DNA of 64,000 bases from Notolepis coatsorum (taxonomy: Eukaryota > Chordata > Actinopteri > Aulopiformes > Paralepididae), in contig OZ020598.1 in NCBI GenBank assembly GCA_963971535.1, positions 89,752,021 to 89,816,020 on the forward strand, written 5' to 3'. The notes beneath the pieces are model-generated. The model saw only the letters and a program-made list of their open reading frames with translations, made no database searches and was not told the origin of the DNA. Position numbers and translations under genes: made by a program. Below are positions 59,812 to 64,000 of the stretch, one piece after another. The first letter of the stretch is position 1, and the number at the start of each line of letters is the position of its first letter.

Positions 59812-60745
59812 GCTGTTTGTCCTTGACTAGCAGTAGAGGTAATGCTGTGTCTCTTAAGCCCTGTCCAGTCCACGTGGTTGGTCCTTGACTAGCAGTAGAG
59901 GTAATGCTGTGTCTCTTAAGCCCTGTCCAGTCCACGTGGTTGGTCCTTGACTAGCAGTAGAGGTAATGCTGTGTCTCTTAAGCCCTGTCCAGTCCACGTG
60001 GTTGGTCCTTGACTAGCAGTAGAGGTAATGCTGTGTCTCTTAAGCCCTGTCCCCATGCTGTTTGTCCTTGACTAGCAGTAGAGGTAATGCTGTGTCTCTT
60101 AAGCCCTGTCCACATGCTGTTTGTCCTTGACTAGCAGTAGAGGTAATGCTGTGTCTCTTAAGCCCTGTCCCCGTGGTTGGTCCTTGACTAGCAGTAGAGG
60201 TAATGCTGTGTCTCTTAAGCCCTGTCCACATGCGGTTTGTCCTTGACTAGCAGTAGAGGTAATGCTGTGTCTCTTAAGCCTTGTCCACATGCTGTTTGTC
60301 CTTGACTAGCAGTAGAGGTAATGCTGTGTCTCTTAAGCCCTGTCCAGTCCACGTGGTTGGTCCTTGACTAGCAGTAGAGGTAATGCTGTCTCTTAAGCCC
60401 TGTCCCCGTGGTTGGTCCTTGACTAGCAGTAGAGGTAATGCTGTGTCTCTTAAGCCCTGTCCAGTCCACGTGGTTGGTCCTTGACTAGCAGTAGAGGTAA
60501 TGCTGTGTCTCTTAAGCCCTGTCCAGTCCACGTGGTTGGTCCTTGACTAGCAGTAGAGGTAATGCTGTGTCTCTTAAGCCTTGTCCACATGCTGTTTGTC
60601 CTTGACTAGCAGTAGAGGTAATGCTGTCTCTTAAGCCCTGTCCCCGTGGTTTGTCCTTGACTAGCAGTAGAGGTAATGCTGTCTCTTAAGCCCTGTCCCT
60701 GTGGTTTGTCCTAGACTAGCAGTAGAGGTAACGCTGTGTCTCTTA
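59812..60745. repeat. 55-62-bp minisatellite, 16 copies
   Basis: Constant part GACTAGCAGTAGAGGTAATG + CTGTGTCTCTTAAGCC; the linker alternates between CAGTCCACGTGGTTGG, CCCATGCTGTTTG and CCCGTGGTTGG forms. Confidence 0.97.
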
Positions 60746-60959
60746 AACTACAGTATGGTTCAGGACCAGATAACAAGATCATGTTTCACCTGGCCAGGGT
60801 GACACTCATTTTACAATTGTCTTTTTATATAATGTAATATAATTTCATGTAAAAAGTTTAAGAACTCAACTCAAATCAAATTAAATGATTGCTGGGTCTC
60901 AGATTGACTCAATATTGAACCTAAACTGAACTAGAAAGGTGCACTGAGTGGAGTGCAAA

Positions 60960-61315
60960 TCTCCGCCAGGCAGCATGCCCTAATAATAAATATAGCCACC
61001 AGGCAGCATGCCCTAATAATAAATATAGCCACTAGGCAGCATGCCCTAATAATAAATATAGCTTCTCAGGAGGTAGAGCAGCTGGTAATCAGAAGGTTCC
61101 TGGTTTGTTTCCGGTTTCTCCCAGCAGCGTGGCAGCGTCCTTGAGCAAGACACTTGCAACCTCTTAACTGCTCCCGATGAGCAGGTTGGCACCTTCCATG
61201 GGTGAAGAGGTGAGGCATAAGTTGTAATAAAAGCGCTATATAAATGCAGTCCATTAATAATAAATATAGCCACCAGGCGACATGCCCTAATAATAAATAT
61301 AGCCACGATTCTGGG
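60960..61315. repeat. 33-bp repeat split by a SINE
   Basis: Units CAGGCAGCATGCCCTAATAA + TAAATATAGCCAC occur three times before and twice after the SINE at 61063-61254. Confidence 0.9.
61063..61254 (+). mobile_element. SINE family B, copy 3, inside a tandem repeat
   Basis: CTCAGGAGGTAGAGCAG, CCTTGAGCAAGACACTT, GATGAGCAGGTTGGCACC and AAAGCGCTATATAAATG match the copy at 14026. The head is shortened. Confidence 0.88.
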
Positions 61316-61833
61316 GTAGACGCCAACACAGACGGTTAAGCACACATGGTTGAACAGTATTAAGGGTTATGGTGGCCATCGGGGTCCATGTGGTAGGATA
61401 TGTAGCATCTGCATTGTCAATACCTGGAGCTCACGTTTGAACCCTTTCCTCCTGCACCCACACCCCTTACCCTAACCCACTCATGCCTTATTTTTCTACT
61501 TCATTTATATTTAAGATTTTTTTTTACACCTTATTTTAGCATTAACTTCTTCTTAATATTTTAATTCTAGTTTAAGTCTATAATTTTGTGATTTTGTGTG
61601 AAGGGGGGGACTAGCAAAGTAAGATTTTCATTGTACGGTGTAACCGTCTGTTTAATTGTTTAACTAGCAAATAAATATCTTGAATGTAAACCGCGCTTTC
61701 TTATTCCCTACCCCTACACCCCTACACCCCTTACTCTAAACCAGGTTCGTACCTCCAGTTTGGTCAGTCGTCCCTATATAGATAGCGTGAACCTCCGTGC
61801 GCACAACGCTCTCCCAGTGAAAGTCCTAGCTGT

Positions 61834-62338
61834 CAGGTGAAGAGAAGCGGCTGGTGACTCCACGTATCAGAGAGGAGGCATGTTGTAGTCTATACCCTCC
61901 CCAGACAGACTATAGGGCAGTGCAACTCAACTCATTAATGGGCACAAATAATTTTTTATATTCTGCGGCACTGGAGTGGAACAAGCTTCCAGTGGCCCTG
62001 AAAAACTTCGAAGAGGGGGGAAGCTTTAGACGTGCCACAAAGAAATGGCTAGCCAGTGAAGTATAGAATAGCCACGTCTAGGAAGGAGAGGGTAGGGCGT
62101 GTTTTATGGGGTTGCTATATGTTTTATTATGATGCGCTATGTTTTTTATTATGATGATCTATGTTTTATTATGATGCTCTATGTTTTATTATGATGCTCT
62201 GTTTTATTATGATGCTCTATGTTTTATGATGTCTGTCCAGGGACCATGATGGAAACAAGTGCTTGCACTTTCTCATGTTTTTATCCCCGTGGATGCTGTC
62301 TTTTACTCCACAATAAAAATCAATCAATCAATCAATAA
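61834..62338 (+). mobile_element. LINE 3' end with ORF2 C-terminal relic
   Basis: An open piece at 61854-62066 reads NNFLYSAALEWNKLPVALKN and FRRATKKWLASEV, the closing segment of a non-LTR reverse-transcriptase protein. A 20-bp TTTTATTATGATGCTCTATG repeat and a (TCAA)n tail follow. Same family as 27340-27706. Confidence 0.85.
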
Positions 62339-62339
62339 C

Positions 62340-63080
62340 CAAGAGGAAATTGGCATAACATCAAAAGGAATGGGAGAAAAGGTAAACATTTCCTATCCAA
62401 CCATAAATATCCACCACGTTTGGTGATGTTTGGACAAACTTTCATTGATTTATGACCAGATTTGCACCAGGCCCTTGCATGGAACGGGTGGTGTCCCCTA
62501 CTGGGTGATCATAACAGTGTTATGAAACATATGCCGCACGTTTTGAAATGATTGGACTTTTTTTTTTAATTTATAGTCTGATTTGCGTCATGCCACCGTA
62601 TTGTGGGGGGTGAATAGTCTATGCTTTCCTGCAACCTTGCAATGGCCCTTGATGTTGGGGATGATTGTCGCCAAGAGACTCATCCTGAGGGAATGGAAAT
62701 CACCTCCTCCCCCTTCCTTCCAGGTACAGTATGGATGACACAGATGGTACAGATGGGAAAGACTCAGACGCTTGAGAACCAATTCAATAACACAATCCTC
62801 TGCTATCTGGGACCCATGTCTTGCTCACCTGGATGAGGCCGGGAGAGGATGACTCACTCACTCAGCTAAAGTCTCATGGCCCTTGTTTGAGATCTAACTA
62901 ATGCATACCACTCTTAAGCACTTTGTGCAACTGGTACTGTAGCCTATTACTATTGTTTTATTTAATTTATTTGTTCTCTGTACACGTCTGACTCAACTGT
63001 TTCTGTTCAATTGTCCCATTGTCTCATTCAAGCCGCAAAATAAAAAAGTTAAAAGAATTATAATTATAATAATAATAACA
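62340..63080. other. No supported feature
   Basis: A possible donor (CATCCAG|gtgagc on the minus strand near 62835) has no coding context I can support. Confidence 0.5.
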
Positions 63081-63084
63081 AAAT

Positions 63085-63255
63085 TATAAAAAAGTTGATA
63101 GTAGGGAACGTTTTAGAAGTGATGACTGTATTGTGGGGAGTTGATAGCAGGGAACGTTTTAGAAGTGATGACTGTATTGTGGGGAGTTGATAGCAGGGAA
63201 CGTTTTAAAAGTGATGACTGTATTGTGGGGAGTTGATAGCAGGGAATGTTTTCCA
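63085..63255. repeat. 46-bp tandem repeat, 3.5 copies
   Basis: Unit: TTGATAGCAGGGAACGTTTT + AGAAGTGATGACTGTATTGT + GGGGAG. Confidence 0.94.
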
Positions 63256-63516
63256 AGTGAAGCAGAGGACTGTGGGGAGTCTTGAGGAGGAGAGGATTGT
63301 GGGTATTCTGTAGGAGGAAAAGGTCGTTAGAAGGAAATGGCAGCTGAAAAGAGGCTATGAGTCACATCCTCTCCTTCCTTTGTCTGCACTCTGGACGCTA
63401 ACCTTTGGCTCCCGCTGAGCTCAGGCGAGCGTGTGAGCGTGTGCGTGTGTGTGTGTGTGTGCAGTGCACGCATACTTGAGTGCTTTGCTCTAAATTTTAC
63501 TTGTTGTGTTTCTTCT

Positions 63517-63652
<136 letters not shown>

Positions 63653-63976
63653 CTGCCTGGTCTATATGTCATGTAATACGGTGCTTGCCTCCACATGAGT
63701 GGTGCCCATCTCACTGTATTCCATCATGCATCTCTTTCTCCTTTGTTCTCCGTCTCCTCTTCACTCCTCTTTCCATTTGTCAGGATAGAAGAGTGGGAGG
63801 AGACATCTGTTGATCTTTACCTGCTGGGTGACTGAATAAGAACACATTAGAGATAGAGATATGAAGGTACAGTACACCGTTATGGATCCATTAGGTATGG
63901 ATTTTATTATACTATACCACCGTCCACGATATACATACATATTGTAAAACATACACATGCTGTATATTTGGTAGTA

Positions 63977-64000
63977 TTAACCCTTTCACTACCAAGGTTG
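63977..64000. mobile_element. Left end of a piggyBac-like element, cut by window edge
   Basis: TTAA followed by CCCTTTCACTACC matches the usual start of piggyBac-type inverted ends. Only 20 bases are visible. Confidence 0.4.

Noticed and set aside
62800-62870. Minus-strand CATCCAG|gtgagc as the end of arap3 exon 1
   Set aside because: No open frame with a suitable Met or SAM residues; could at most be a non-coding exon.

Overview
The window looks like a teleost fish chromosome. It is eukaryotic: the coding signal is split into short exons with GT-AG borders, and the rest is packed with dinucleotide, tri- and tetranucleotide microsatellites, minisatellites, tRNA-derived SINEs, fish-type LINE tails and hAT, piggyBac-like and Tc1/mariner-like elements. 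I do not assign a species.

One protein-coding gene is supported, on the minus strand from position 47411 down to position 1: arap3, the ArfGAP with RhoGAP, ankyrin and PH domains family member 3. I traced 23 consecutive coding exons with matching splice phases, about 3.89 kb or roughly 1,295 codons. In order they encode a SAM domain, a proline-rich linker with a KPVPKPR motif, PH1, PH2, an ArfGAP zinc finger, PH3, PH4, a RhoGAP domain and the start of the C-terminal Ras-association region. The first codons, upstream of 47411, were not found. The 3' part lies beyond position 1.

Layout: 1-10.4 kb holds the RhoGAP, PH4 and second-half PH3 exons in short introns carrying SINEs, foldback MITEs and CA/GAAA/ATT microsatellites. 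10.4-20 kb holds one PH3 exon (12381-12485) in repeat-rich introns with a 0.9-kb TTAA-flanked element, a 500-nt purine-rich tract, a 21-bp minisatellite and a 1.3-kb hAT element with transposase relics. 20-30 kb holds ArfGAP, PH2 and late PH1 exons among hAT elements and a 29-bp satellite-like array. 30-47.4 kb holds PH1, linker and SAM exons with large introns full of LINE tails, SINEs and minisatellites. 47.4-64 kb has no supported exon. It may be intron 1 or upstream sequence and contains a nest of three concentric inverted-repeat elements (53.9-58.2 kb), a hAT element and several minisatellites.

No operon, CRISPR array, rRNA or true tRNA gene was found, and there is no sign of an unknown multi-gene system. 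The strongest unusual signals are mobile elements whose boundaries and target duplications can be read directly, and repeats that touch arap3 splice sites.
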